Shown: one piece after another, positions 40,179-50,786 of the stretch
Numbering within the stretch: position 1 is the stretch's first letter
Layout: each line of letters opens with the position of its first letter
DNA from: Bacteroidia bacterium
GTDB lineage: Bacteria; Bacteroidota; Bacteroidia; UKL13-3
DNA: 64,000 nt
Assembly: GCA_023151275.1 (NCBI GenBank)
Contig: JAKLJI010000004.1
Coordinates: 87,891 to 151,890, forward strand
Direction of reading: 5' to 3'
Translations under genes and position numbers: made by a program
Notes under the pieces: model-generated
Told to the model about the DNA's origin: nothing
Database searches by the model: none
Seen by the model: only the letters and a program-made list of their open reading frames with translations

Positions 40179-40345
40179 CCCGGAATACGCATTTGACCAT
40201 CTATTACTGTCCAAATTGCCTGTGAAATTGGGCGTAAACTCAGTTTCCCTCCCTCACCATAACGGTGCATTATGCCTTGCTCGTGAAACTGCCAATTTCT
40301 TTGGCCTTTTGGCCCTCATGACCAAGTTCAAATGCATAATCCGGG
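40179..40345 (-). mobile_element. MITE-like element, copy 2 (reverse orientation), 167 bp
   Basis: CCCGGAATACGCATTTGACC...GTTCAAATGCATAATCCGGG, flanked on both sides by TTTAT; about 95% identical to 48885-49051. Confidence 0.88.
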
Positions 40346-40346
40346 T

Positions 40347-43300
40347 TTATTCTTTTATAATTTTTCGACTTAGTTTTTTACCGTCTTTATTTACAGTTAT
40401 TAGGTAAACTCCTGGTGCAAATTGGCTGAAATCTAAATTTAGCTGCTCACTTAAGGCTGATTTTGAAATCTCCATTTGTCTGCCCCAAATATCGAAAACG
40501 GCCACCTGATTGCTTAATACGCCCGGAAAGTCGAGTGTGAGTTGGTCTTTAACCGGATTTGGGAACACAGAAAAAGTCTCTTCTTCTAGTTCATCTTTGC
40601 CAAGCGCCCAGTTTGTAGTGAAACTGTACTCAAACTGGTCCCACTTGAATTGCGAATGCGCATAAAACCTGTTCCTTGTGAACTGTTGGCCCACCAGGAT
40701 AAACCATCAAGTCCGGTGTCCTCAACTATAATTTTATAGCATCCACCTAAATTGTATTCAAAGCTGTGCAATGTGCTTGCCTGACTAAAGCCCTGGAAAT
40801 CGATTTGTTTTCCGTTTTCATCCAAAATACGGAAGGAGTTCTCGTTCGGATTGCGGTTGGTATAAAACTCAAGTTTGAAAACAGATGGCAAAATTTCAGG
40901 CTTGTTGAATGGACTGATGAATCGATTGTTAAGCGTGTAGTCATCAACCTTACCATTCACCAATTTTAACTCAGCAAAAAACTGATTTCCCGAAGCCAGC
41001 ATGCCTTGGTTGTAAAGATTGCCAAGAGGAAGTTGAATGGTTACAGTTTGCATGGGCATGAGCGTTCCATTCCAGGTATAGCTTTGCTTTTGTTGATTGG
41101 AATTTATCCAATAGCTTATTTCAATCGAATTTATTGTTCCTGAACCACTATTTTGAACCACCACCTCTGGTTGTGCACAAATTGGATTGCTTCGGCCATA
41201 CAGAATTTTATCACTTGGTTTAATCACTTCCAGAATTCGTGCGTCGTTGCTGAAGTTAAAATCACCATAACTTACCAATTGATGAGCTACCACGTAATTG
41301 TAAGCGCCACCTTCTTTTGGTGGAACTGAAGCCTCATAATCAATTGTAACCGGTTGGCCTGGAGTTAACAAAGGGGTGAGGTCATTTTCTTTTAGCAAAG
41401 AAGCTTCTCCCGGACACCAGCCTTCACGGTCGTAAAGCCAGGTACCTCCTTGAGGAAATACCGGGTTGTAGGAGCAATCACGGGTAATCGACCAGGTGTA
41501 ATCAACTGTGCCACCATCTATATTTAGCATGTGGTCAACCTGGCCACCATTTGCCTTAAACTCACCTTCAGCGCCATGTCCGGTAATGGTTGAACGCATT
41601 TTGAAAGTTTTGGCATCTGCTCTCAGTGGAACCTGAACCGGTGCATAACGACTGTTGTTGTTGATTGAAGTTAGGGACGCGTTGCCTGCTCGTGGTGTGC
41701 CTTGCCAAATTTGATTAAATTCAAGAACCGGACGAACCGGAGTTCCTACAATAAACCAGAATTCAACGTCATTTTGTTCTTGATTTTGTCCCCCCAAGGT
41801 CATTAAAATTCGTTTGTCTCCTTTTAAAATGGGTGCAAAATCCGTAACATCAAAATACCAGGTTTTTCCTTCAGGTCCTAAATTCAAACCAATACCATAA
41901 GGGGTAACAAACGACATAATTTCATTGTACCAAGGAAATCTGCGTTTGAAGTTTAGGTTACTTTGAATCAAAGAATCAGCATCTAAAACGGCAATAGAAT
42001 CAGCAATTTTCCAGCTATTGCCAAATTCTGTGTAAATCCGTGAAGGAAATGCGGCATAAACCCAATCGGTTTTTACCACGCTAATTTCATCGGAGGCTAG
42101 CGGAGTTTGTCCTTGTTTGGATATCACAGCATTTTCAATCACCTGGGTTAATGGCCGGATAACAGAATCGGTTATGAGCGTATCAATCACCTGAACTTGA
42201 GCCACTGTTCTTCCGAAACTCATTTCTGGCCGTATTTCAGCATTCATAAAACCAGAAACCAAGTTTTCACCACGCTCTGCTGTCCATTGGAGCTTGTTGC
42301 CTATCACCCATTTTCCATGTGCATATTCAAAAACCGAATCGCTTTTACCTTCATTGAATTTATAATAGCTCACAAGACCATCCGAAAAATCAGCATTCTC
42401 GCCAACCAATGAGGTTGAAATTACCGAATCGGGGAAGCTTTTGTTCCAAATACCCAAACTTCTGATTCTTCCTTTGTAGTTATTTCCTAAGTTTTGGTCT
42501 TTACCCAGCATAAGATTTAAGAGGTTTAAGGGCTTTGTTTTTCCGGTTCCGGAATGCCACAGTTTTCCATTCAGAAAAATCTTCATGATTCCGGTTTGGC
42601 TGTTCTTGGTGAAAACCCAATGGTTCCATTGACCACCTTGCTCAGAAGCACTCGCAATTTTATTAATTCTGTCGTAGGAACCAGCCGAAAATCCGGCATC
42701 AAAATACACATTGTTGCTGCTGTGCGGTAGGTGAATATTGAGGTGACGGTTTCCGGGGTTTGCATCATAGCCATACAGTATGGTTGTAGAAATGGGCATT
42801 TGCTCCTCATTTCCTCTTACCCAAAAACTGATAGTTAGCTCATTTCTGATGCTCGAAAAGTCGGTTGTGTCGAGGCGAATATGCGCGTTATTGGATAAGT
42901 CGAGGCTGAAAGGAGAATCAGAAAAAAGTCCCGAACCCAAAGCAAGACTTCCTCTTTTTACCTGAAGGATTGCAGGGGTTGAAGGATTGTTCCAGCTTAG
43001 GTCTATCACCAAGTTGGAAAGGCCATCCCAAGTATATCCATTTAGAAAATTTATGCGATTTAATCCCTGAGCAAAAGCAAATGGACCATTAAAAACCGTG
43101 ATTAAACTGTCGTTAACCAAAGAATTGCGTGGGATGCTGCTGAGCTTAGTGGATAGAATGGAAACTTTAAGGTTTGAAAGTGAAACAGTTCCTTGGTTGA
43201 TATTCAAGCTTAGGTTGTTGAGCGGACCAGCAGAAAAGCCTGCACTTCGCAATTCGGCGGCGCCAATCAATACTTGAAAACGGCCGGAATGTTGCTGAAA

Positions 43301-43783
43301 GTTAATGTCGATAGAGCCATTTCCCGGGTTAACAATGGCCTGGGTATCTGATTCAATTCCTAGTACCGTTATTTTTTTTCCAAGCCTTTGGTAATAATCA
43401 ACTACAGGTTTTGTTGAGTACAAGAACTTTTGGCCGGCGAAATTACTGATTTGGTAACGGGCTTGGGTTGCTGAAACTTCTTCTATTTTGGAAGAATCTA
43501 CAATGTAGGTATTGCAAGAGTAATCCCATTCGCCGCATCCCAGATTTCGGTTTTCGGAATTGGACACCAATCCGTTTTTGCAGCGCATGTTGTAGCGCAT
43601 GATTATTTTCTCAAAACTGAGGTTTGAAGAAGGGAATCGGGCTACGGTATCTCTCGTATTACTGCCGTAATGAAAGGTTCTTACGCGAATGGTATCGCCC
43701 GGATTTTGTGCGAAAACAGAAGCTGAAATTCCGAACACTAGAAAAATAGCTGCAAAACAGCCCCTTAATTGCGAATACTGCAT
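40347..43783 (-). CDS. PNGase F-like glycoamidase with LamG-type insert; T9SS sorting domain out of frame
   Basis: STITGHGAEGEFKANGGQVDHMLNIDGG...DCSYNPVFPQGGTWLYDREGWCPG resembles PNGase F; LamG-like ELTISFWVRGNEE...; 40347-40694 (other frame) carries FSVFPNPVKDQLTLDFPG...GVYLITVNKDGKKLSRKIIKE. Confidence 0.7.
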
Positions 43784-43818
43784 GGGCGAAAAGATAAGAA
43801 ATTGACTTTTGTAGATTT

Positions 43819-45783
43819 CTAATTTTTCAGAAATCGAATGTAAAAACTGTCAAATTCTGTTTTCATAATCAGAAGGTATAAGCCACTTGTTAACTCCTCA
43901 ACCCGAATTGGTTCATTTGCTGAAGTACCTGTTTGACCTTGTTTAACCAATACCCCTTCCTTTGAAATGATTTCCCAGGAATCCCAATCAACTGGGTCCC
44001 GGAACTGCAATTGGTTTTCAACTGGGTTAATCAAAATGGGATTGTTTGATTCTAATTTATTGCCTATTTCTAAAGTCTTGGAATAATTGATGCTTCCATC
44101 AAAATCAACCTGAGCAATTCTATAATAAATAGAATTTGATTGAGTTGAATAGTATTGGTACTTGCTTGTTTTTAAGCTGTTCCCTGCACCCTTTACAAAA
44201 GCCAAACGCGAGAATTTAATTCCGTCCTCACTTGCTTCGAGAAAGAACCCCTGGTTGTTTTTTTCAAAGGCACATTCCCAATTCCAAATAAGTTTAGTAG
44301 CATCAACCTGAATTGAAAAATGGGTAAATAGAACAGGAAGAATTGGTGAGAACATGTCGGTTGCATTCAAAAAACCATCGGTACTTCCTGCCGAGGATTT
44401 TGAAAAGACGGCAGAGCCTGGGTCAAAATCAACTGTATTAGAGAATTGACCTGAGGCGATTATGTTTCTGGTAGTGAGGTTGCATGCAAGTGCGTTCACA
44501 CTTTCAAATCCGGCAGAACCTAAAGAATAGGCCCATTCAAATTGGCCGGAGGCGCTTAGTTTACACACATATCCATCTTCGGCACCAATAGCAATTAATG
44601 GATAAACCCCAGTTCCCGGATCAAAATCAGCTGTATCTTTAAACCAACCTCCTGCATAAATGCTCCCAATATCATCTGTACACAAGGCTATTCCATTTTG
44701 ATTAGAATTCCCTCCAAGTGATGCCGCCCAACTAAATATTCCATTGGATTGGAAGGACGCAACGAACACATTTACCACTCCAGTGGAGCTAAGCTGAAAA
44801 TTTCCGGGTCCAGGGTCAAAATCAACAGTACCAGTATAATAACCTGTTAAAACCACCGAATTGTTAGCACCTATGCATACTTGTTTGGCAAGGTCAGCAC
44901 CGGTACCTCCAAAGGTTTGGGCCCATACAAAGCCAAAGGAAGAGTCCCATTTTAGAATGAAATTATCGTAAGTAAAACCAGTATTTGCTGTTCGATTTTG
45001 AACTCCGGCATTTACATCAAAGTCAACTGTTCCTCTAAATGAACCACAAATAACCAAGTTTCCAGTTTGATCAATTTGTAGCGAACCCAGAGTCTCGAGC
45101 AATGACCCGCCCAATGTGGTTGCTCGAATGAGGTTTCCATTGGGATTTAGCTTTGCAATAAACATATCGTTTGAGCCCGAAGAGGTTAAATTCAATGTCG
45201 TTGTTGCGGGGTCGAAATCTGCTGTTCCTTGAAAGATTCCCCCTACATAAACTGCCCCTGATTTGTCACAAGTTACAGATACCGGTTCTTCTGATCCGCT
45301 ACTTCCAGAAAAAGCTTTGGCCCAAATTACATTGCCTTGAAAGTCTAGTTTAGCAAGAAAACCATCAAAACTTCCAGCTGCTGTTAATGTAGCAGATGGG
45401 TTACCCGCGATAAATGAAATAGTTCCCTGAAAAGTACCTGTAATGTAAATGTTTCCATTTGCATCCAGACAAATCGCATTTCCGTCATCTGCCAGATTTG
45501 ATCCAAAATTTTTTGCCCAAAGCAATTGCCCTCCAGAGTTCATGCAACTCACAAAGCAATCTGAATTTCCAACAGCACTTAATATGAGCGAGTTTGGGGA
45601 CGGGTCGAAATCCGCAGAACCTGTGAATGTCCCTATAGAATACACATTTCCCAAAGTGTCAACGCAAACTGATTTTACGGTATGCGTGCCACTTCCTGCG
45701 AATGTGCTGGTCCAATAATGAATTTGAGCCTTTGTATTAAAAGCTGAAATCAAAATAAAGAGCAGTAGTAAAAGTTTTTTCAT
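43819..45783 (-). CDS. Secreted repeat (SBBP-like beta-propeller) protein with C-terminal sorting-like domain
   Basis: Signal peptide; repeated G..DFDP.....L...G..D.F...L...G...WA...GG motif. Confidence 0.75.
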   Translation of the reverse strand: MKKLLLLLFILISAFNTKAQIHYWTSTFAGSGTHTVKSVCVDTLGNVYSIGTFTGSADFDPSPNSLILSAVGNSDCFVSCMNSGGQLLWAKNFGSNLADDGNAICLDANGNIYITGTFQGTISFIAGNPSATLTAAGSFDGFLAKLDFQGNVIWAKAFSGSSGSEEPVSVTCDKSGAVYVGGIFQGTADFDPATTTLNLTSSGSNDMFIAKLNPNGNLIRATTLGGSLLETLGSLQIDQTGNLVICGSFRGTVDFDVNAGVQNRTANTGFTYDNFILKWDSSFGFVWAQTFGGTGADLAKQVCIGANNSVVLTGYYTGTVDFDPGPGNFQLSSTGVVNVFVASFQSNGIFSWAASLGGNSNQNGIALCTDDIGSIYAGGWFKDTADFDPGTGVYPLIAIGAEDGYVCKLSASGQFEWAYSLGSAGFESVNALACNLTTRNIIASGQFSNTVDFDPGSAVFSKSSAGSTDGFLNATDMFSPILPVLFTHFSIQVDATKLIWNWECAFEKNNQGFFLEASEDGIKFSRLAFVKGAGNSLKTSKYQYYSTQSNSIYYRIAQVDFDGSINYSKTLEIGNKLESNNPILINPVENQLQFRDPVDWDSWEIISKEGVLVKQGQTGTSANEPIRVEELTSGLYLLIMKTEFDSFYIRFLKN

Positions 45784-45929
45784 GTCACTTTTTCTGGGGA
45801 AAATAGCAAAAATTACTATTGTATGTTTGTTAATAATTGGTATCCAGTGAATTGGGCTTTTTGTGATTTTGTGAAATTTCCTGTAACATTCCTGTGATTT
45901 GGGTAGTTAACTAAAAATACGCAACACCT

Positions 45930-46493
45930 TTGGATTTAAACAGCCTAATCGAGCAATGCATACAACGCAAACCCCAGGCAGAACGCTCGCTTTGGGATTA
46001 TTTTGCACCCGATGTTTGGGGTGTAGCGCTACGCTATTGCGCAAACGAAACCGAGGCTGAGGAGGTATTGCAGTTGAGTATGGTGAAGATTTATACCCAT
46101 TTGGATAAACTCAAGCAAAGCGAGCAAAAGCTTGCCTGGGTGAAGCGTTTGGCCATCAATACCGCTTTAACGCATTTGCGGCTGAATAAAAAATTCAGGC
46201 TTGAATCAGGTTTGGAAGACTTGGATGAGCCTGTTCAAGAAAGCGATGTTCTGAGCAAGCTTAGTGCCGATGATTGGATTAAGCTGTTGAAGCAACTTCC
46301 CGAACCTCAGCAAAGTGTGGTAAACCTATTTGCCATTGATGGTTATTCCCACCGCGAAATAGCCGAAATGCTGGGTATTAGCGAAGCATCCTCGCGTGTT
46401 ATTTATTACCGTGCCCGTCAAGACCTCATGAAATGGGCCCAAATCAGATTAGATTATGGAAAAAGACGAACTGAAATCGGAGCTAAGCCATAA
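45930..46493 (+). CDS. RNA polymerase ECF-type sigma factor
   Basis: ETEAEEVLQLSMVKIYTHLDKL; VVNLFAIDGYSHREIAEMLGISEASSRVIYYRARQDL; TTG start. Confidence 0.9.
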   Translation: MDLNSLIEQCIQRKPQAERSLWDYFAPDVWGVALRYCANETEAEEVLQLSMVKIYTHLDKLKQSEQKLAWVKRLAINTALTHLRLNKKFRLESGLEDLDEPVQESDVLSKLSADDWIKLLKQLPEPQQSVVNLFAIDGYSHREIAEMLGISEASSRVIYYRARQDLMKWAQIRLDYGKRRTEIGAKP

Positions 46494-47826
46494 ATTCGAG
46501 AGTTTCCGTCCCCAACCGCCTCAAGGTTTGTTTGAGAAAACCATGGTGCAACTTCCTCAAACCAAAAGGAATAAAGGATTATTTTGGCTGATTTTTCCGC
46601 TGGCCATTGCCAGTGTTTTTGCGGTTTCCTTTTCCATCTATTTCGTTTTCCAAAAGCCTCAAAAAAGCGAGCAGCATGCAAAAATTGTACCCAGCACTTC
46701 ATTCTCAAACAGTGGTTTGGTTCTTAAAGATACAATTAAATTCGGCGAAGCTGAGGAGCAGGCTCCAAAGGGTATTTTGCCAGAATCAATTCAAGCCAAA
46801 TCTGTTCCTATTTCAAAAGCTATTCGAAAAACGCAAATGGATAGTCGTGAAAAAAATCCGACTTCTGATAAACCGGTTATAAAATTACCACTTGAGGAAA
46901 CAGGCACCATTTTGCAGCAAAAATCCAATAGAAATGCGGTTCCACTTCAAGCCAAAATAACTGAAAATGTAAGTGTTAGTATGCCCGAAACGCTGGGAAA
47001 AACGGAAGAGCTAAATCCGCAGCCCATTCATGATTCTTTGGCGGAAGTGGTGTTTGTGTTGCCTTCAACTAATCCGCAAATCTCAGTTTTTGATTCGGTT
47101 GAAATTAGTAACCAATCATTCCGTAAATGGCCAATTAATCTATGTAGTGAATTGCTCTTTGGCGCACATACTTACCTCTATAATGGCATTCAAAGTCCAA
47201 ATGCACAAAGTCAGGTTCAGTTTGATGGAATACATGAAACCGGAATGGTCCTTTATGGGTATGGCCTACAGGCACGCTATAGAATGCCCATTTCTAAGAA
47301 GTTAAAATTTTCGGGTGGACTGCAACTTGAACGCCTTGTGGTAAGCCGAATCAAAGCAACTCATGTTCCTAACCCCAAGGAAGGGAATTTGAATACAACA
47401 GTTGATTTAAAAACTAAAGAGGCATTGGAAGCCAGCTTGTATTATGATTTTAGCTTTGATTATGTGCAACTACCTTTCGATTTGGTTTATAGCAAATCCG
47501 GAAAAAAGGCAGGCTATGAAATCAGTACGGGACTGGCTTATATTTTGTTGATTGGAAATAAACATTACAAGGGAAGTTCGGCCTCTCCAAATCCAACAGT
47601 TACATTGGATGGAGCATCTGGGAATCGACTTCAGCAACACCGATTTGGGGTTCAGTTGGGAGGCCGTTTTTTTTATGCCTTGAGTCAATCCTGGTGGATG
47701 TATGCCGGATTACAAACCCAATGGCAATGGCGGAATGCTCTTCATCCGGATTATGTAACTTTGCCAAATCCTATGAATTTTTCTGTGGAATTGGGAATAA
47801 AAAAGCGGTTTTCGTGTAACAGATAG
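46456..47826 (+). CDS. Membrane-anchored protein with C-terminal outer-membrane-barrel-like region, coupled to the sigma gene
   Basis: Cytosolic N-terminus, TM GLFWLIFPLAIASVFAVSFSIYFVF, barrel-like C-terminus; 38-bp overlap with the sigma gene. Confidence 0.6.
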   Translation: MEKDELKSELSHKFESFRPQPPQGLFEKTMVQLPQTKRNKGLFWLIFPLAIASVFAVSFSIYFVFQKPQKSEQHAKIVPSTSFSNSGLVLKDTIKFGEAEEQAPKGILPESIQAKSVPISKAIRKTQMDSREKNPTSDKPVIKLPLEETGTILQQKSNRNAVPLQAKITENVSVSMPETLGKTEELNPQPIHDSLAEVVFVLPSTNPQISVFDSVEISNQSFRKWPINLCSELLFGAHTYLYNGIQSPNAQSQVQFDGIHETGMVLYGYGLQARYRMPISKKLKFSGGLQLERLVVSRIKATHVPNPKEGNLNTTVDLKTKEALEASLYYDFSFDYVQLPFDLVYSKSGKKAGYEISTGLAYILLIGNKHYKGSSASPNPTVTLDGASGNRLQQHRFGVQLGGRFFYALSQSWWMYAGLQTQWQWRNALHPDYVTLPNPMNFSVELGIKKRFSCNR

Positions 47827-47857
47827 CAAGTTGAGCTAGTTAGTAGGATATAAATCA

Positions 47858-48799
47858 ATGACTATGAAAAAAATTGGAATGCTATTTCTATTGTTTGGAT
47901 TGATCTGGACAAATGCATGTAAAAAGTCGGATGGTCCTGTTACGCCGCAAGGAATGCTTGGAACGATGGTTCGAATCAATTGTGGCGCAAGTACACTTGG
48001 CGACCTTTGGATTAAGGGCGATGATGGAACCTATTATCAACCTTGTGTACAGGATTTCGCAACCCTAATTCCTGTGTATTACCAGGATGGAGATCGGGTA
48101 AGTTTTGCCAAGCGTGCATTGCGCGACAATGAACATTGTTCACCTATTTGCGGAACGGTATTGTTAGATGGTAAAACCGAGCAAATTGGTTTAACAAGTT
48201 TGAACCTATTGAGCAAGCGAGAGCAGTTTAAACTAACTGGCAAACTTGAAAACCTAAGCGGAAAATTGGATGGTTGCGGTTGGGTTTTCCATTCAGACCA
48301 AGGAAAGACATACGAAGTATTGGATTGGTTCGCTGGTGTTCCTTTGCTAGAAGATGAGCCGCTTGAAGTGCTTATTGAGCCTGTGAATGTAGGGAGTATC
48401 TGCATGCGTGGAACTCCTGCCGTGTTCTTAACAGCCAAGTATGCAAAGAATGGATATGCCTGCAAGGCCTCCATTAAACAAGCCGAAATTCCCAAGGAGA
48501 AAATGACTGTTCATGTGTTAAATGCAAGGCAGGAAAACAATAATTTGGTTTTGATGCTTGGCTTTTCAGGTTGCAATTTTGATCCTACGCCAATTACGCT
48601 TTATACCACAGATGTAAACCTAGCCAGCGACCCTCAAGTGGTGCAAGCCACACTTGCCAACATGCCCGAGGAGCAAATGTGCCAAGCTTATTTTCAAAAG
48701 GAGGTTTGCTTTGATTTGTCAAACCTTAAGGCTACATCACGCTACTTCAATATTATTTTGAGGGGCTATAATCAACCCATCCCAATTCAATTGCATTGA
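47858..48799 (+). CDS. Hypothetical lipoprotein
   Basis: MKKIGMLFLLFGLIWTNACKKSDGP lipobox. Confidence 0.65.
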   Translation: MTMKKIGMLFLLFGLIWTNACKKSDGPVTPQGMLGTMVRINCGASTLGDLWIKGDDGTYYQPCVQDFATLIPVYYQDGDRVSFAKRALRDNEHCSPICGTVLLDGKTEQIGLTSLNLLSKREQFKLTGKLENLSGKLDGCGWVFHSDQGKTYEVLDWFAGVPLLEDEPLEVLIEPVNVGSICMRGTPAVFLTAKYAKNGYACKASIKQAEIPKEKMTVHVLNARQENNNLVLMLGFSGCNFDPTPITLYTTDVNLASDPQVVQATLANMPEEQMCQAYFQKEVCFDLSNLKATSRYFNIILRGYNQPIPIQLH

Positions 48800-48843
48800 G
48801 GTGTTGGCCTGAATTAAGCAATAACGCATTCTATTTGCATTGA

Positions 48844-48880
48844 GGGACTGTGTAGCTTTAAGCTACTGGTCCCTTTTTTT
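48844..48880 (+). terminator. Rho-independent terminator
   Basis: GGGACTGTGTAGCT-TTA-AGCTACTGGTCCC followed by TTTTTTTT. Confidence 0.85.
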
Positions 48881-48884
48881 TGAA

Positions 48885-49051
48885 CCCGGATTACGCAATT
48901 GAACTTCGTCATGAGGGCCAAAAGGCCAAAGAAATTGGCAGTTTCACGAGCAAGGCATAATGCACCGTTCTGGTGAGTGAGGGAAACTGAGTTTACGCCC
49001 AATTTCACAGGCATTTTGGGCAGTAATAGATGGTCAAATGCGTATTCCGGG
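48885..49051 (+). mobile_element. MITE-like element, copy 3, 167 bp
   Basis: CCCGGATTACGCAATTGAAC...GGTCAAATGCGTATTCCGGG with 5-bp direct repeats TTGAA at 48880-48884 and 49052-49056. Confidence 0.88.
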
Positions 49052-49241
49052 TTGAATACAGCTACCAAGAATTGGGTATAAAGAAGAGAAGTCGGGTTGG
49101 GAGAAAAGGCAAGATTCCTGATGAGCATCAGGTTGGTTATTGATTGGTGTCATTCTGATGCTATTCTTTGAACGGATTGTGCTATTTTCTAAAATTTGGA
49201 AAGGGGAACATTGTGTTACACTAACCTATAAACCTAACACA

Positions 49242-50738
49242 ATGACACAAAGACCAACATTCAAATCCCACTATGATAATTTCATTGGTGGTCGTTTTGT
49301 AGCTCCGGTAAAGGGAGAGTACTTTGAAAATTATTCCCCTGTTGATGGCAAGGTAATTGCCAAAGCCGCACGTTCAGGAAAGGAAGATATTGAGCTTGCA
49401 TTGGATGCCGCCCACGCTGCATTCCCGGGTTGGAGCAAGACATCGCCAGCACAGCGCTCAGCAGTTTTATTGAAAATTGCAGATACAATGGAAGCCAATC
49501 TGGATTATTTGGCTGCTATTGAAACCCTCGACAATGGCAAACCCATACGTGAAACTACCTTGGTTGATTTACCCCTTTGCATAGACCATTTCAGGTACTT
49601 TGCTGGTGTAATTCGTGCTGAAGAAGATACCCTTTCAGAGCATGATGAACATACGGTTAGTATTTGTTTGACAGAACCCATTGGAGTTGTTGGGCAAATT
49701 ATTCCATGGAATTTTCCTTTGTTGATGGCTACCTGGAAAATTGCTCCGGCTCTTGCCGCTGGTTGCTGTACGGTTGTTAAACCTGCAGAGCAAACTCCAA
49801 CATCCATCCTGTGTTTGCTTGAATTAATAAAAGATGTTATTCCGGCCGGGGTGCTAAATGTGGTAACCGGATTTGGTCCGGAAGCAGGAAAACCCTTGGC
49901 GCAATCACCACGTATTTCAAAGGTTTCATTTACCGGAGAAACAACAACGGGCAGGCTAATAATGCAATATGCATCTGAAAATCTGATTCCGGTTACGATG
50001 GAACTTGGCGGAAAATCGCCGAATATTTTCTTCCCATCTATTGCAGATGCCGATGACGAATTCTTTGATAAAGCCATTGAGGGGGCCGTTTTGTTTGCAG
50101 TTAACCAGGGAGAAGTTTGTACCTGTCCTTCCAGAATTTTGGTCCATGAAAGCATTTATGAAAAGTTCATGAGCAGGGTGATTGAACGTGTGAAAGCAAT
50201 CAAAATGGGCAATCCACTTGAAATGAGTACCATGATGGGTGCACAAGCCTCGTCAGACCAATACGAAAAAATTCAATCCTATCTCAAACTTGGTAAGGAA
50301 GAGGGCGCTGAGGTTTTGGTAGGTGGTGACGTTTGCAAACTGGATGGAGACCTCGCGAATGGTTATTACATCCAGCCAACATTGTTTAAGGGTCACAATA
50401 AAATGCGCATTTTCCAAGAAGAAATTTTTGGTCCGGTTGTATGTGTTACTACTTTCAAAACCACTGAAGAAGCCATAGCAATTGCCAACGATACCCTATA
50501 CGGTTTGGGGGCAGGTGTTTGGACACGTGATGCCCATGAATTGTATCAGGTTCCTCGTGCCATTCAGGCTGGACGGGTTTGGGTAAATTGCTATCATTTG
50601 TATCCTGCTCATGCTCCTTTTGGTGGTTACAAAAAATCAGGTTTTGGAAGAGAAACTCATAAAATGATGCTTAATCATTACCGTCAAACTAAAAACATGT
50701 TAATATCCTACAACAAAAATAAATTGGGCTTTTTCTAG
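49242..50738 (+). CDS. NAD(P)-dependent aldehyde dehydrogenase
   Basis: FNFPL-type [65 protein letters not shown]. Confidence 0.95.
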   Translation: MTQRPTFKSHYDNFIGGRFVAPVKGEYFENYSPVDGKVIAKAARSGKEDIELALDAAHAAFPGWSKTSPAQRSAVLLKIADTMEANLDYLAAIETLDNGKPIRETTLVDLPLCIDHFRYFAGVIRAEEDTLSEHDEHTVSICLTEPIGVVGQIIPWNFPLLMATWKIAPALAAGCCTVVKPAEQTPTSILCLLELIKDVIPAGVLNVVTGFGPEAGKPLAQSPRISKVSFTGETTTGRLIMQYASENLIPVTMELGGKSPNIFFPSIADADDEFFDKAIEGAVLFAVNQGEVCTCPSRILVHESIYEKFMSRVIERVKAIKMGNPLEMSTMMGAQASSDQYEKIQSYLKLGKEEGAEVLVGGDVCKLDGDLANGYYIQPTLFKGHNKMRIFQEEIFGPVVCVTTFKTTEEAIAIANDTLYGLGAGVWTRDAHELYQVPRAIQAGRVWVNCYHLYPAHAPFGGYKKSGFGRETHKMMLNHYRQTKNMLISYNKNKLGFF

Positions 50739-50753
50739 TATTGATAAACTTTT

Positions 50754-50780
50754 TGCCGGCAATGCATTTCATTGCCGGCA
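50754..50780 (+). promoter_or_regulatory. Perfect hairpin between the ALDH and DUF779 genes, overlapping the likely RBS
   Basis: TGCCGGCAATG-CATTT-CATTGCCGGCA, ends 7 nt before the ATG at 50787. Confidence 0.55.
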
Positions 50781-50786
50781 TTTATT

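Noticed and set aside
40144-40407. ORF encoding ...YAFDHLLLSKLPVKLGVNSVSLPHHNGALCLARETANFFGLLALMTKF...
   Set aside because: It is a translation of the MITE copy; the same peptide appears in the ORF over copy 3 (48814-49128). Lacks gene-like context, so treated as a repeat-derived spurious ORF.
49505-50155. 216-aa antisense ORF in the aldehyde dehydrogenase gene
   Set aside because: Shadow ORF of a highly conserved enzyme gene; no motif.
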